Positions 27,101 to 33,814 of a stretch of 50,119 nt of DNA are shown piece after piece. Numbering within the stretch: position 1 is the first letter of the stretch; every line of letters starts with the position of its first letter. This DNA is from a virus, in IMG/VR virus record IMGVR_UViG_3300009103_000046, positions 1 through 50,119 of that record; one strand, written 5' to 3'. The notes beneath the pieces were generated by a model that was not told where the DNA came from, made no database searches, and saw nothing but the letters and a program-made list of their open reading frames with translations. The translations under genes and the position numbers were made by a program.

Positions 27101-29575
27101 TTGTTTTACTTTTTCAATATCACCAGAATACATTTCATTGAAATCTCGATTCCTAAACTTCTCAACTATATTTGCATCTACAAACATATCTGGCATTACG
27201 AAGCCACGCTCTCTCAATATGTCTTTCGCAAGCAAGTTTGGAGCTATTTTGGTTCCATCGTGATATTTAATGTCTTTCATTGTATTGACATGTGATATCT
27301 GTGCGTGTAGTGTGTCGAAATAGCTTGCCATTATTTGGTATAAGAACTTGATATTCTCATTAGTTTCAGAATCTTCCCTTATTAGCCAAGAGGGAAGAAG
27401 ATGATACATCATACTTGTGCTATTAAGATCAGAAAAACTTCCTGTTGTCTTGTAAGAAGCCAAAGAGGCAGATACTTGTGGGTGAGAAGAGTATACAATC
27501 GGATCTTTAAATTCCTTATTTGCTCTGCCTGATAACACAATGGCAGAGCCAGTGTTTCGAACTCCAGCCGCATAACCTACCCATTTTCCATTAGTTATTC
27601 TACCAGAATAATCAAGAACATTCTTATCAATAGCACTGTTGCCTGTTATTCCTTCATTAAACTTATAGTATATACCCAAGTGTCGATTTGGATCATGCTT
27701 GTTCGTTCCTCCGCCAACATGATCAAAGTAATTTAACCCTATCTCCTTTGGTGACCTTTCTGTTTTCCAATATCTGAACTCATCCAAAGAACCTGAGAAT
27801 TTGCCATCTCCAATTTTAAAGGCATTTTGTCCGCTCATAGAATAGATTCTTGATACTGAGAAGGGGTCATGAATTGTGAGATTATTATTGCCCTTACTAT
27901 CCGTAATAGTTGGCGTAGTGTTACCATCAATTCTATAATAAGACTCCAAATTAGCTGCCTCTGTGTGCCCAGTGGCGTCGAACACTGCCCCGGCGTTGTA
28001 CAACTCTGTAACGTTAGCAGCAGAAAGATGTTTTTTCCAAACTGCTACTTCATCATAATGGAATTTGGAATTACCCAGGTGGAACTCATCAAATTTCTTT
28101 AAATCAGATGAGGTTTTACTAGACGTAGTTCCGCCGTCAGTATAATGTGTTATTTCGCTACCGTCTACATACACTTTCATGTTGGTAGAATTGCCGAGAA
28201 AGTCCACAGCGCCATCAGTGGTAAATACAAAGTGTCTCCACTTGTCATCTGCGTATGCTGCGAAATCATATTTTTTCCAAACGAGAGATGTCTGGTTGGG
28301 TTGATAGTTAGCCCTAAGCATAAGCGTAGTTGGTGAATTCTGGTAGAATATAGCCATGAAGGGAGGGTAGGTACCACCCGCCCTGAAAAGCTCATAGTCG
28401 ATGCTGGTGATGTCACCATCTAAAGCGTTCGTTGGGATTTTTACCCACATGCTAACAGCAATACCAGCCGTTGAAAAGCCGGAAGAGCCAAACGCAAAAC
28501 TGGTGTTTTTTGCCTTTACTCCGCCCAAATCAACAGCATCTCCATGTCCTGTTCTGCCTGTGCCGGGAGCAGGCATATATGGCGAAACGTATGAACCACT
28601 TACCAATGAACCAATGGTGCCGACAATGCCTCTGGAATACCCTCTTATCGAGCCAATCGCAGCAGCATGAGATGAACCGGCGTTAAACTCTCCATTGAAA
28701 TACATCTTTGCTTCCATTCTGTAGGCAGAGTGGGCTTGGCTATAATTCTTTTTAAGAGTGAAGGCATAATGGTTCCATTTACCATCGGCAATTCCATCTG
28801 TATTGGGGGCATCAAAATTAACTTCCCCCCATCGACTAGCATTTTCAGTACCCGATGCCCAGTTTAGTTGAAACTGGTTTGCGTTTGTGAAATTTAGATT
28901 TACCTTGCCATAAGAAGAAGACAAGTAACTTTCTTGATTCCACATCTCAAATAAACATTCTCTAGTGGCATGCGTAGCATCAAAAGCGTTCTTCTTCATC
29001 CAAAATTCAATCGTACAACCATAACCTTCGTCAAAAGCCAAGCTAGATCCTTTTCTAGAACCACTCTCAACATTATAAATCATTGAACTGTCAAATGTTT
29101 CACTAAACGGCTTGCCCTTCATGCCGCCTGAAGCTGTATGAATTCCGGCATCTATAAAGATGTATTCTTTTTTTGTATCTGCTATGTTGTATCCTGTCGT
29201 GCCGTCTTTGGTTCCATCAAAACCCTGATATCCCAACTTTGCATACCCATTGGTTCTTGGGTATATATTCTCGAAGACATATCTATCCAAGTGGGTAGAT
29301 TTGTTCTGAAATTCCTGCTTCTCTGCTAAAGTTCCATCATATGGGTATTGACCATAGATTCTTTTAAAGGCATATTCATAATAAAGCTCTGCTGAACCAA
29401 ATTTTGCAAAATTAGATGCCGTAGCAAAATCAACGGGAGGAACAAACCTTTCCTTCTCTTTTTGTTTGGCTACAACATATTTACTAGATTCTGCTCCGAA
29501 AGAAGCCGACTCCACGCTCTTTACAGGAGAATCAAACTTCTTAATACCTTTATCAAATAAATCTTTTATGCTCAT
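18140..29575 (-). CDS. Giant LamG-repeat virion protein, 3811 aa
   Basis: At 11.4 kb this is the largest gene here. A scaffold with an N-terminal helical part (residues 1-150), a middle helical core (roughly 690-900 and 1640-1780) and a C-terminal segment is interrupted by at least seven LamG/concanavalin-like jelly rolls. Five share one signature: F-S/T-L-S-x-W-M-K-I-P, then D-D-x-W-R-H-Y-V, L-Y-V-D-G-x-E, D-D-V-x-I-W-D-K, V-x-E-L-Y-N and S-Y-Y-S-F-D. They lie near residues 343-578, 920-1159, 2105-2345, 2594-2837 and 2979-3238. Two more (3238-3422, 3547-3753) are a different LamG type. A calcium-loop-like DTDADGDYDS lies near 1790. LamG domains usually bind glycans or form adhesive stalks, so a receptor-binding fibre is the best inference. 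It overlaps its upstream neighbour by one base (TAATG). I recall the scaffold, with C-terminal SAPGGPE and SDFQYSWI motifs, from marine phages. Confidence 0.85.
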   Translation of the reverse strand: MSIKDLFDKGIKKFDSPVKSVESASFGAESSKYVVAKQKEKERFVPPVDFATASNFAKFGSAELYYEYAFKRIYGQYPYDGTLAEKQEFQNKSTHLDRYVFENIYPRTNGYAKLGYQGFDGTKDGTTGYNIADTKKEYIFIDAGIHTASGGMKGKPFSETFDSSMIYNVESGSRKGSSLAFDEGYGCTIEFWMKKNAFDATHATRECLFEMWNQESYLSSSYGKVNLNFTNANQFQLNWASGTENASRWGEVNFDAPNTDGIADGKWNHYAFTLKKNYSQAHSAYRMEAKMYFNGEFNAGSSHAAAIGSIRGYSRGIVGTIGSLVSGSYVSPYMPAPGTGRTGHGDAVDLGGVKAKNTSFAFGSSGFSTAGIAVSMWVKIPTNALDGDITSIDYELFRAGGTYPPFMAIFYQNSPTTLMLRANYQPNQTSLVWKKYDFAAYADDKWRHFVFTTDGAVDFLGNSTNMKVYVDGSEITHYTDGGTTSSKTSSDLKKFDEFHLGNSKFHYDEVAVWKKHLSAANVTELYNAGAVFDATGHTEAANLESYYRIDGNTTPTITDSKGNNNLTIHDPFSVSRIYSMSGQNAFKIGDGKFSGSLDEFRYWKTERSPKEIGLNYFDHVGGGTNKHDPNRHLGIYYKFNEGITGNSAIDKNVLDYSGRITNGKWVGYAAGVRNTGSAIVLSGRANKEFKDPIVYSSHPQVSASLASYKTTGSFSDLNSTSMMYHLLPSWLIREDSETNENIKFLYQIMASYFDTLHAQISHVNTMKDIKYHDGTKIAPNLLAKDILRERGFVMPDMFVDANIVEKFRNRDFNEMYSGDIEKVKQQIYQNIYNNLTYIYKSKGTEKAFRNYFRCFGFDTELIKLNLYADNSTYSLRDNYEFKSIAKPVLNLNHPDNFAGSVYHSSSTSRYTFLNGQESLYSYGKALYMNDTFAEDTSFTGFTNGNGFTLSFWMRIAGGELPFGSSNNIFLVKDANSQKALDVYFPAATKYLKIKAFHNGGVSGPEHTYDFTGVDDGRWYRYVITYDGATDGSGAADNLKLFVNGTEFTADSTAPGGTNKAATDLGTWDKFQIGSTATIKHWIDDVSIWDSYFDNASGTPEYVNQLYKIDNILAHPLVADNLVSYYTFDNVADTTSTIKDNKGTNHLTVDTPANVSYVTREDTKHIQKDLKYSGLTMECEFILPKKLTREQTGHFITPFATASLFGFHRANVNNPADLNWPTDDFSMRAYAIRDYEGSDRVRFHLSCSISNPNTNVPTNPVPPNEQLMSPYFANAYDNEKWLLAARVRHADHPFVGSLSGISSSADTYIVDFYGLSTVGNDIKRGPFHVSGTISLKSTGESLITCAKRPYVGAHITNFTGDALEKSDAKISQFRFWQSYLSNEDVKQHAYDATSYGTTYPHRSDNVFHGSDKHTPQIDTLAIHWDFATVTGSDSNGKFIVPDKSAETVKKASAKISIPIPEPPATWTSADFTTTGKKIFLQDVFGTVHTFTTDSSVTTVTGNTIGTSGVTTPALALQRIALTINDATATTSGLITASPADGSVSEFITITQMWNGSRGNRGNTTNINEDSLRIENFSGGGTHLSYIGDISKEDNSGQAINFIQSSTDAVDKEFIYAAKKRNPENAMSSDGVQIVGEKEEFFFRDDDRNDNFYMFEKSPYGAVSDEMINMFATVKDFSNLMGAPADRYRSSYKEMADLKTIFFNKVKNIPDPEKYFEYFKWIDEAVSYGIQQMIPASAKFAPAVKNIVESHILERNKFVEKFPYIGQKTSTEGTMKGVNYFAYNWKTGHAPTYLVDTDADGDYDSTNIIENKNCLWQKHRRILNSPSDLLRAQLKKVTNPKPIKFYDIKTSQAYFAKTYVLEAMSHPYRFSGVFKSTIHGGINYYQNKDRLNIHHHVRPLGPTSHWWGQDIPKNVLLVGEGEGTGVEPETACLDKKHPNEKEKYNFTVTCGEHALDYGNMPDGDSSEYFYKRKGISTYPMNFHSASVTSGYNKTISENFAKNVVVTNLHSDTVDRTNEIPMQGPFTETWVGGHQSRHVRLNKVDTSLRTEGGTQTHPVGKDRAYVEEIDFWNWTLSNANKALLDGLFFTLNATDGTEHTFAFDAYNAAYSKGLKLAENKMYDSNFSGYTNGNGFTLSWWMKVPATHLPRAGVHVLFEFKNNSGDTALILYYGDNSNVLEATARYWNNERTTAKFVTNHGDDKWRHYVITFDGKTSAAHAFNDFKLYVDGTEVSLDGSSTSNVSQAMDASNLRSFENFDEIGNTDLIFSLDDIAVWDKWFIPQHVTELYNSSNYFDITTHSLAADYLVSYYSFDHATDSTSNIKDNTASNNHLTIADSSKAFFVDGGAKKSLTVPNGIAISLGSGNSILETNIKNAIESTGKFGVAPHVGNPSGDYNKFIITQAIPGTKGNNTGARPWGNSYFPYSATWTFANGTDKYKNLDDMYSRPEAWRLLVGEHTGSGAADGAIGFAPADYGVDIRTLRYPDNWKKKATRYREEHAKRPVNVKNIPHDKVGNRVGNYHKRYEYISVAAGKKEMNLYHRTNSDILNYIPLSINSQSNLWATTNVMTMIGQTPYLSGNYYGAFSNRSPDGQVVDTLGRGMYLNQTLLADSSFSGFTAQNGWTIGLWLKIPSGELPGSLADVDLFSIDDAGGSDVIDIYWPSAANELHVKTTYSDGTSVRMGFSAQHDDDTWRHYVFTHNGGATWDGSGTGASAATIKLYVDGEEQTSVYLSSNITENKHKSHINAAAQLDKIGDTDFRIYIDDVTIWDKDFDLGEVRELYNDGKIRYTISNHSEYNTYCVSYYSFDNVSDSIEAVIDNKGSNNLLSADPSKSSIVDGKMSITPTLYAKDVVLTLPSGSFRDSTQKNETVFTTRFSAPGGPEIQTRGYLDAFSGEYSPYNAIPYRNLSVRGAGSGENGTIRVNSHLGKREGLKTLLTRYTGHGGRDSEYGYDIVTSFSRGAPIEEAVKLMPSYKWNDALLFDYPKSQAIKITNTSVHCETYSVNASGDDGITISWWMKMDPSVLTVSVQKLFNLYNGDDSLEVGYAAFNTNTSELSIYIYYHDQKYVKTSFALNLDGSTYKHYVFTFDGAFEVAGGDVQNPNDVKFYLYEDGASLVRASNMVMSAGGDWTKTNSNLEAWFSANPSSLDEVRINSINNLTVYVDDVAIWHKYFTQSSVDELLKFHLRNQYYDLTKHSVGSPLSWWTFDHPSDTASVFYDSVSSNNLTAQVPSSVAIDYFGGARKRVLKTDPSFSISCWININSVAEAVYPIISMDSDGTILTVMNGGKVSFTTEWSTTDPMTRITADGIISINKWHHIILTYDPSSTSNNPILYVDGIEISWSTTIGTVGGSEIYQGFNNEFGEQHAWIGTTSVGLGGFFDGYIDEMAIFNRSLTLAEVVMIEGNGRKKSLTNLGLNSDLAAWYGMGDSTDNRYKRIDGNTIIYDMSKHNRHSESGLSLKMSILNEDYPNFHKYHRNTSYRASDKHTQDDPDLVVRHDNAFVGSTLPRSDFQYSWIDKTIGHDYGIRSGKQNIFGYAPKNGEIVVDQKADEYAYFNGTDSYINFGTGATWDGIIGNGSGTGTSKMTFSVWINNLGTGDQRILDFGYGDVSLYIEDDNRIVFLTKWVNTSGKVYWKTDINAINLREWVHLVLQYDASSSSNKPSLYINGVGVVLAESGTAPTGAWYSIVSQHASIGAQIDTAENAFDGFHGKIDNLTIYSSALTARQAFKIYKRGRKGSPLSISSLELWYMMGAGRLTQEYSPTDDTETNFYDLSGNSRNSTTVNKVDLIKSITHSVKPAIVFPAISTVAGKKKE
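18315..18935 (-). repeat. LamG type II copy 2 (residues ~3547-3753)
   Basis: Contains MTFSVWINNLG, REWVHLVLQYDASSSSNKPS, LYINGVGV, FHGKIDNLTIYSSALTARQA and LELWYMMGAG. It forms the C-terminal domain of the giant protein. Confidence 0.75.
19308..19862 (-). repeat. LamG type II copy 1 (residues ~3238-3422)
   Basis: Contains FSISCWININSV, NKWHHIILTYDPSS, PILYVDGIEI, FDGYIDEMAIFNRSLTLAEV and LAAWYGMGDS: a standard LamG jelly roll, distinct from the type I copies. Confidence 0.75.
19862..20637 (-). repeat. LamG type I copy 5 (residues ~2979-3238)
   Basis: A longer, more diverged copy: GITISWWMKMD, YKHYVFTFDGAF, YVDDVAIWHKYF, LSWWTFDHPSD and SVSSNNLT. Followed without a gap by a type II LamG. Confidence 0.7.
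21065..21795 (-). repeat. LamG type I copy 4 (residues ~2594-2837)
   Basis: Contains GWTIGLWLKIPSGELPG, DDTWRHYVFTHNGG, IKLYVDGEEQ, YIDDVTIWDKDF, CVSYYSFDNVSD and DNKGSNNLL. Confidence 0.75.
22350..23340 (-). other. Small beta domain D, copy 2, split by a LamG (residues ~2078-2408)
   Basis: FTLNATDGTEHTFAFD opens the domain; its expected second half (NIKNAIEST, then IITQAIPGTKGNNTG) appears only after about 240 residues of LamG sequence. Confidence 0.6.
22545..23262 (-). repeat. LamG type I copy 3 (residues ~2105-2345), inside domain D
   Basis: Contains GFTLSWWMKVP, DDKWRHYVITFDG, FKLYVDGTEVSL, SLDDIAVWDKWF, YLVSYYSFDH and DNTASNNHLTI. It separates the two halves of beta domain D copy 2. 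Confidence 0.75.
24890..25165 (-). other. Small beta domain D, copy 1 (residues ~1470-1562)
   Basis: Pattern: a strand with F-G-T-V-H-T-F-T, an Ala/Leu helix (PALALQRIALTIND), then ITQMWNGSRGNRGNT. It matches the inserted domain of the 674-aa neighbour (STDGTERTYEF ... ALLKTAIEG ... IKQTTSGIGGNT). Confidence 0.5.
26098..26818 (-). repeat. LamG type I copy 2 (residues ~920-1159)
   Basis: Contains GFTLSFWMRI, DDGRWYRYVITYDG, LKLFVNGTEF, WIDDVSIWDSYF, NLVSYYTFDN and KDNKGTNHLTV. It interrupts scaffold sequence between SRYTFLNGQE and KHIQKDLKYSGLTMECEF. Confidence 0.75.
27655..29045 (-). other. LamG-like domain interrupted by a second LamG (protein residues ~177-640)
   Basis: The host jelly roll begins CTIEFWMKK, continues to GKWNHYAFTLKK and MYFNGEFNAG, then breaks after PAPGTGRTGHG. 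It resumes about 235 residues later with NAFKIGDGKFSGSLDEFRYW, the expected closing strand of the same fold. Confidence 0.65.
27840..28548 (-). repeat. LamG type I copy 1 (residues ~343-578), nested in a LamG
   Basis: Contains IAVSMWVKIP, DDKWRHFVFTTDG, MKVYVDGSEI, YDEVAVWKKHLSAANVTELY and the closing D-S-K-G-N-N-N-L-T. It lies in a loop of the surrounding LamG domain. Confidence 0.7.
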
Positions 29576-31599
29576 TATTTTATTACTCTAAATTTGAATT
29601 CTTTTGGTTGTTCTACCCACGAACCAGCATAGCCATCATAAAACGAAAACCTGAATGTATACTGGTAACCGGTCTCGAAAATACTCATCGGCAAATCAAA
29701 ATAACTCCCAGAACCATCATACGATAGACGAGAATATTTACCACCAGTACTAGCGTAATCATAGGCTAATACTTCAAAATTGTCAATAGTCCTTAATACT
29801 CGATACGAGGCAGAAGGTATTGTTATATTCTCTGGTGCTGACTTAACTTTCGAATAAACATTTGGAGACCAGTTCTTCTCTCTAGCATAAAGCCTAAATC
29901 TTGCCGTTTGGTTTTGATGATATTCCTTTCTCAGGTTGGGCATTGATATTACATATTCTGCTCTAGTTGCCGTTTGGGATGGTTTAAATTTAATTGGCGT
30001 AATTGCTGATCCAGTTAAAACTTCCTCAGAACCTACCAGCCATACATCATACAGATATGGTTCTGCTGCTGGGAGTGTGCCAGTGACACAGACATCTGCC
30101 CTGTATATCCCTTTTGATACTCTGCTGGCTTCCCATGCGGTTGTTGCAGCGGCAGCGGCGGAGCCGCTTACAATTTTTACAAACTTAATACCAGTTGCGG
30201 CTGCTCCAACTGGACCAGCAGAAGTACCAGAGTACAACTTAACTTTGGGCTTTGTAGCACTACTTCCGCCGATGTCCTGCAATTGTCCACCAGCATAATT
30301 GTAAAAATATAAACTATTATAATTCATAGCAGAAGGCAGCAGGGAACTTTTTATATGAAAATTATTTCTATCATCTTTAATGATGTCGTTAAATTGAGCT
30401 TCCAGCACAGGCTTCTTATAAAAGAATTCCGTGCTTCTTCCGAAGAACATTTTTGTAAAATAAGACTTCTTTGCTCCATTGGGGTTTTTAACTGCATTGG
30501 TATCTGTTCCATCATTTGGATAATAAGCCTCTTGAGCATCTGATAATTTTATTCCAAATCCATGATTAACCTTGCCTGAATCTGCATCACCAGATAAACC
30601 TGTTATCCACTGCTCGACAAGAGTGGTGACATCAACTTTCATATTTTCCACACCCTTGTCAAAATACTGGGTGGCTGTGGGCGAAGCATGATAATCACCG
30701 CCAACTGATGCCCAGTTGCCATTGCCACCAGCAAATCTAGTGGCGCCAATACCACCATTAATAGTTAAGTCAGAAGCATTGCCGTTTGTCACGGCAGGAA
30801 TAACTGTGTTTCCGCCGATTCCGGAAGTGGTTTGCTTTATTGTCAAAGTGTCATTCGAATTGGTATCATCACTTAAAGTCACAGTTAATTTTCCAGCGTG
30901 TCCTGCTGTTCCCTCAATGGCAGTCTTTAATAGGGCGGCGAAGCCGCCTTGAGTGGTGGCTGTCTCTCCTGTGCCGTACCATCGAACAGTGGTACCCCCA
31001 GCAGAGGCGCCATTTGCATAACTGCCGCCATATTGAAACTCATAAGTCCTCTCAGTTCCATCAGTAGATGTTAGGGTAATTCCCGGAGGTGAGCCATCAT
31101 CTAATCCGCCAACACCATTGCGTGTTCCATTAATAATTTTTATAGTTGCACTAGCGGAGGCATGAGTCCCATTAGCATTTATCCAATTGGAACCAGACTG
31201 ATTTTGCGTTACGTCTCCATACGTTGCCATATCTAGTCCACGACCCTCTTCCCACGAAGACGATACCGCCAATACTGTAAGGTTTATCTTTTGTGGTGTG
31301 GTATATACATGCCTAGCGTTATAGAGATTCAAATAAAAACTAACCGAGTCTTTTGCTGGGATTTTTCCATCTGTTCTGTCTTGTTTGATTTTATCAATGG
31401 GAAACTTTATAAGTATCCTTGACATTTCAGAAGATTTAGTTGCACTAACGCTATTAAGCCTATTATAAATTGAATATACTTCTAATAAGTCAGAAGCCCC
31501 CATATTAGAGCCAGTTGCCCTTGTCTCTGAGTCGCTTGGCGCATAAAATGCATTTGTTATAGTGTTATCTGCGCTGGCTGTGTATCTTAAAATCGGCAT
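29575..31599 (-). CDS. Tail structural protein with an inserted beta domain (674 aa)
   Basis: The N-terminal half resembles a DNRLRE/carbohydrate-binding-like beta domain as I recall it: WEEGRGLDM and SNWINA at residues 116-142, continued by GGDYHASP and VDVTTLVEQWITG at 300-334 and NHGFGIKL. Between the two halves (about 150-290) sits a Gly/Thr-rich domain (STDGTERTYEF, then ALLKTAIEG, then IKQTTSGIGGNTVI) that also occurs in the giant neighbour. The C-terminal half has FFGRSTEFFYKKPVLEAQF and a closing immunoglobulin-like block (YQYTFRFSFYDGYAGSWV). It overlaps gp6 upstream and the giant gene downstream by one base each (TAATG). Likely part of the baseplate-attached appendage. Confidence 0.7.
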   Translation of the reverse strand: MPILRYTASADNTITNAFYAPSDSETRATGSNMGASDLLEVYSIYNRLNSVSATKSSEMSRILIKFPIDKIKQDRTDGKIPAKDSVSFYLNLYNARHVYTTPQKINLTVLAVSSSWEEGRGLDMATYGDVTQNQSGSNWINANGTHASASATIKIINGTRNGVGGLDDGSPPGITLTSTDGTERTYEFQYGGSYANGASAGGTTVRWYGTGETATTQGGFAALLKTAIEGTAGHAGKLTVTLSDDTNSNDTLTIKQTTSGIGGNTVIPAVTNGNASDLTINGGIGATRFAGGNGNWASVGGDYHASPTATQYFDKGVENMKVDVTTLVEQWITGLSGDADSGKVNHGFGIKLSDAQEAYYPNDGTDTNAVKNPNGAKKSYFTKMFFGRSTEFFYKKPVLEAQFNDIIKDDRNNFHIKSSLLPSAMNYNSLYFYNYAGGQLQDIGGSSATKPKVKLYSGTSAGPVGAAATGIKFVKIVSGSAAAAATTAWEASRVSKGIYRADVCVTGTLPAAEPYLYDVWLVGSEEVLTGSAITPIKFKPSQTATRAEYVISMPNLRKEYHQNQTARFRLYAREKNWSPNVYSKVKSAPENITIPSASYRVLRTIDNFEVLAYDYASTGGKYSRLSYDGSGSYFDLPMSIFETGYQYTFRFSFYDGYAGSWVEQPKEFKFRVIK

Positions 31600-33395
31600 T
31601 ACATTATTATTCCTTTGATATCAGATATTGGGTATTTTATTTCTAAAATACAATTTTTTGGTGTGTTTATGTATGTTCCGTCTTTTGATAAAAAATCATC
31701 TATGGAGCCAATGTTCCCTGAAGAGTATCCTTCGCTAGTAAGAGTTTTTGGAGTTACTTTTATGGTATCTACAACCCCCTTTGTTTTATTAATAGTGTTG
31801 TAGATGCTTGTTATATACATCGGCTCACCAATATAAAATTCTTCTTTAAATAGTTCTATTAATCTATCTTGCACTCTTGACAAAACTTCTACTCTGTCGA
31901 ATTTGGAATCAACAACAAATTCATAATCAAAACCAACATTTATAATCTTAGCATCCTTTATATCAATCAAATCAGAAATTATTTTATTTTTGTTAAGCCA
32001 AGTTTTTAAATTATTTTTTGTTGTATCATTAACCTTCATTAAAAAATTATCACCATCCTGAGATATTACATACAGACACAACCTTTTATTGGTTCCACTT
32101 GGGTCATTATAAACTGAAACTCGCTTTATGCTTCCAAATTTTGGTGGCATTTGGTAGCAATAAGCCTCATAGTCGTATTTTGTAACTATCCTATTTTGAG
32201 CAGCAAAAATAGCATGAGCGCGGTACTTTATTTCGTCTGTTGATGGCAAAGAAGCATCATACACTATTTCTGTTGAATTCGAAACTTCTACACTATTTCT
32301 AATAAAATTATAATCTGCTGAATAGAAAGATTCACTATCATACGGAAAATCAATCTCTAAAGATGATACTGTGGTTAGATTGTCGATGGCTACATTGTTG
32401 TCAACTCGATTATTCGAGGTAAAAGTGACTTGCAAAACAGTATTTGAAGGCACTATTCCAAACTTATCAGTAGATATTAATTTATTTGGATCAAAAGCTG
32501 TGTCTGTGATGAATCCTTTCCCGTTCATATTTAACATGACAGATGCCGGGTCTATGATACCAGTGCTTTCAAATTCTGTTTCTGAACCATATCCAAATTG
32601 TAAATATGTTCCACCAATATCTTGAGTAACCACAAACCTTCTTGACGCTATATGTGGTTTTAATATTGATCTAACTCCATCTTTTTTAGCATTAGGGTTT
32701 GTAGTTTCTAAATATATGACTTCTTGAGACAAGTGATCAACTTCATAATACTCATGCCCCTCAGAATCAAAAACCGATATTACTTCATTGATTCCATTTG
32801 GCCCAATTCTAACTTTTCTAAACTTTTCATAATTGCCAACATCAAATTCATCATAATATGAAGTCCCAGATTTTACCTGCCCGGATGATCTTAAGACGTA
32901 GTGAGTTGCCCTGTTTGTGTCTGGATCATACCTACCAGCTACCATTTCGAGTGTTGGATCATTAAAATCAACATCTTCTGTTAATGTAAATATGGCGCCA
33001 TTAGTGGCTTTAAGATTAGTACCTCTCTTAATAACTGGGAACAACTCTTCTATTGGGCCCAAGTCATTTTCCATTGCTGGTATCAACACATATAAATCAA
33101 CAAATCCAAAAGCAGCCGGCCTACTGAAGAATTTATACCCCATTTGCTCTGCCATTTTTCTTACATTACTATATTGAGTAGCTGTTTCGAGGAAGCTCTC
33201 ATTAATATTGTAATCAAGATAATAACTAAGTATATCGCCAACATATGCAACTGAATCAAACACCATTGAACCAAACGACGAATCATTAAAATCAGTATAC
33301 CTGTTAGGGTAGTATCTCCTTGCATGTTCTATTAAATCTTCTTTTATCTCGTCAAAACTAAGACTTGTATAATTTATTAACGGCTTCTTTGGCAT
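31599..33395 (-). CDS. T4 gp6-like baseplate wedge protein
   Basis: 598 aa. The N-terminus (SFDEIKEDLIEHARRYYPNR, then YTDFNDSSFGSMVFDSVAYV, then LSYYLDYNINESFLETATQY) is the typical opening of T4 gp6 and related baseplate J-like wedge proteins. A run of beta strands and a helical C-terminal part (LSRVQDRLIELFKEEFYIGE) complete the fold. In T4, gp6 forms the inner ring of the baseplate and joins the six wedges. The gene follows gp25, the same pairing as in many T4-like phages. GAGGAGT precedes the ATG. It ends in TAATG, coupling it to the 674-aa protein. Confidence 0.88.
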   Translation of the reverse strand: MPKKPLINYTSLSFDEIKEDLIEHARRYYPNRYTDFNDSSFGSMVFDSVAYVGDILSYYLDYNINESFLETATQYSNVRKMAEQMGYKFFSRPAAFGFVDLYVLIPAMENDLGPIEELFPVIKRGTNLKATNGAIFTLTEDVDFNDPTLEMVAGRYDPDTNRATHYVLRSSGQVKSGTSYYDEFDVGNYEKFRKVRIGPNGINEVISVFDSEGHEYYEVDHLSQEVIYLETTNPNAKKDGVRSILKPHIASRRFVVTQDIGGTYLQFGYGSETEFESTGIIDPASVMLNMNGKGFITDTAFDPNKLISTDKFGIVPSNTVLQVTFTSNNRVDNNVAIDNLTTVSSLEIDFPYDSESFYSADYNFIRNSVEVSNSTEIVYDASLPSTDEIKYRAHAIFAAQNRIVTKYDYEAYCYQMPPKFGSIKRVSVYNDPSGTNKRLCLYVISQDGDNFLMKVNDTTKNNLKTWLNKNKIISDLIDIKDAKIINVGFDYEFVVDSKFDRVEVLSRVQDRLIELFKEEFYIGEPMYITSIYNTINKTKGVVDTIKVTPKTLTSEGYSSGNIGSIDDFLSKDGTYINTPKNCILEIKYPISDIKGIIM

Positions 33396-33405
33396 TTTTT
33401 ACTCC

Positions 33406-33789
33406 TCAATATGATTTCGATGAATTTGAAACGTTCAATGATAATGTATCAGATACGCTAGCACCTTGAAAAGAATAATATATTTTAATATTTATTCCCA
33501 ACCCCTCTTCAAGCAATAACACAACTACATCCATTAAATTTAAATAAGGCAAATATCTTTTTATTGCATCTGATACTTCAGTGGCAATATTATTTAATTC
33601 ACCTCCGGATGGATTTTCAAACAAATATTTTTCCACCCCAACGCCATACTCTGGGTCTGAGATTTTTTCACCTGGGAAAGTAAATAACAAATTCTTTAAA
33701 TGAAATTTAGCTAGCTCTTTTAAGCCACTAACATTATCATAGCCATAGGAATTATCAAACTTTAAAGGAATTTTAGGAGCAAATATCAT
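33406..33789 (-). CDS. T4 gp25-like baseplate wedge protein
   Basis: 127 aa, the normal size for the GPW/gp25 family. Diagnostic segments are LKELAKFHLKNLLFTFPGEK (residues 23-42), the following P-E-Y-G-V-G-V-E-K-Y-L-F-E, and INIKIYYSFQG near the end. In contractile-tail phages gp25 sits at the sheath-baseplate junction, where it initiates sheath polymerisation together with gp6 and gp53. The small gap to gp6 (10 nt) supports the operon. The upstream GGTGGAT is a weak ribosome-binding site. Confidence 0.9.
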   Translation of the reverse strand: MIFAPKIPLKFDNSYGYDNVSGLKELAKFHLKNLLFTFPGEKISDPEYGVGVEKYLFENPSGGELNNIATEVSDAIKRYLPYLNLMDVVVLLLEEGLGINIKIYYSFQGASVSDTLSLNVSNSSKSY

Positions 33790-33814
33790 TTTTTATCCAC
33801 CATTATAAATATCA

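Noticed and set aside
33804-33811. Exact TATAAATA (T4-type late promoter) on the plus strand
   Set aside because: Points away from all genes, antisense into the 2556-aa gene; no plus-strand genes exist here. Likely chance in AT-rich DNA.
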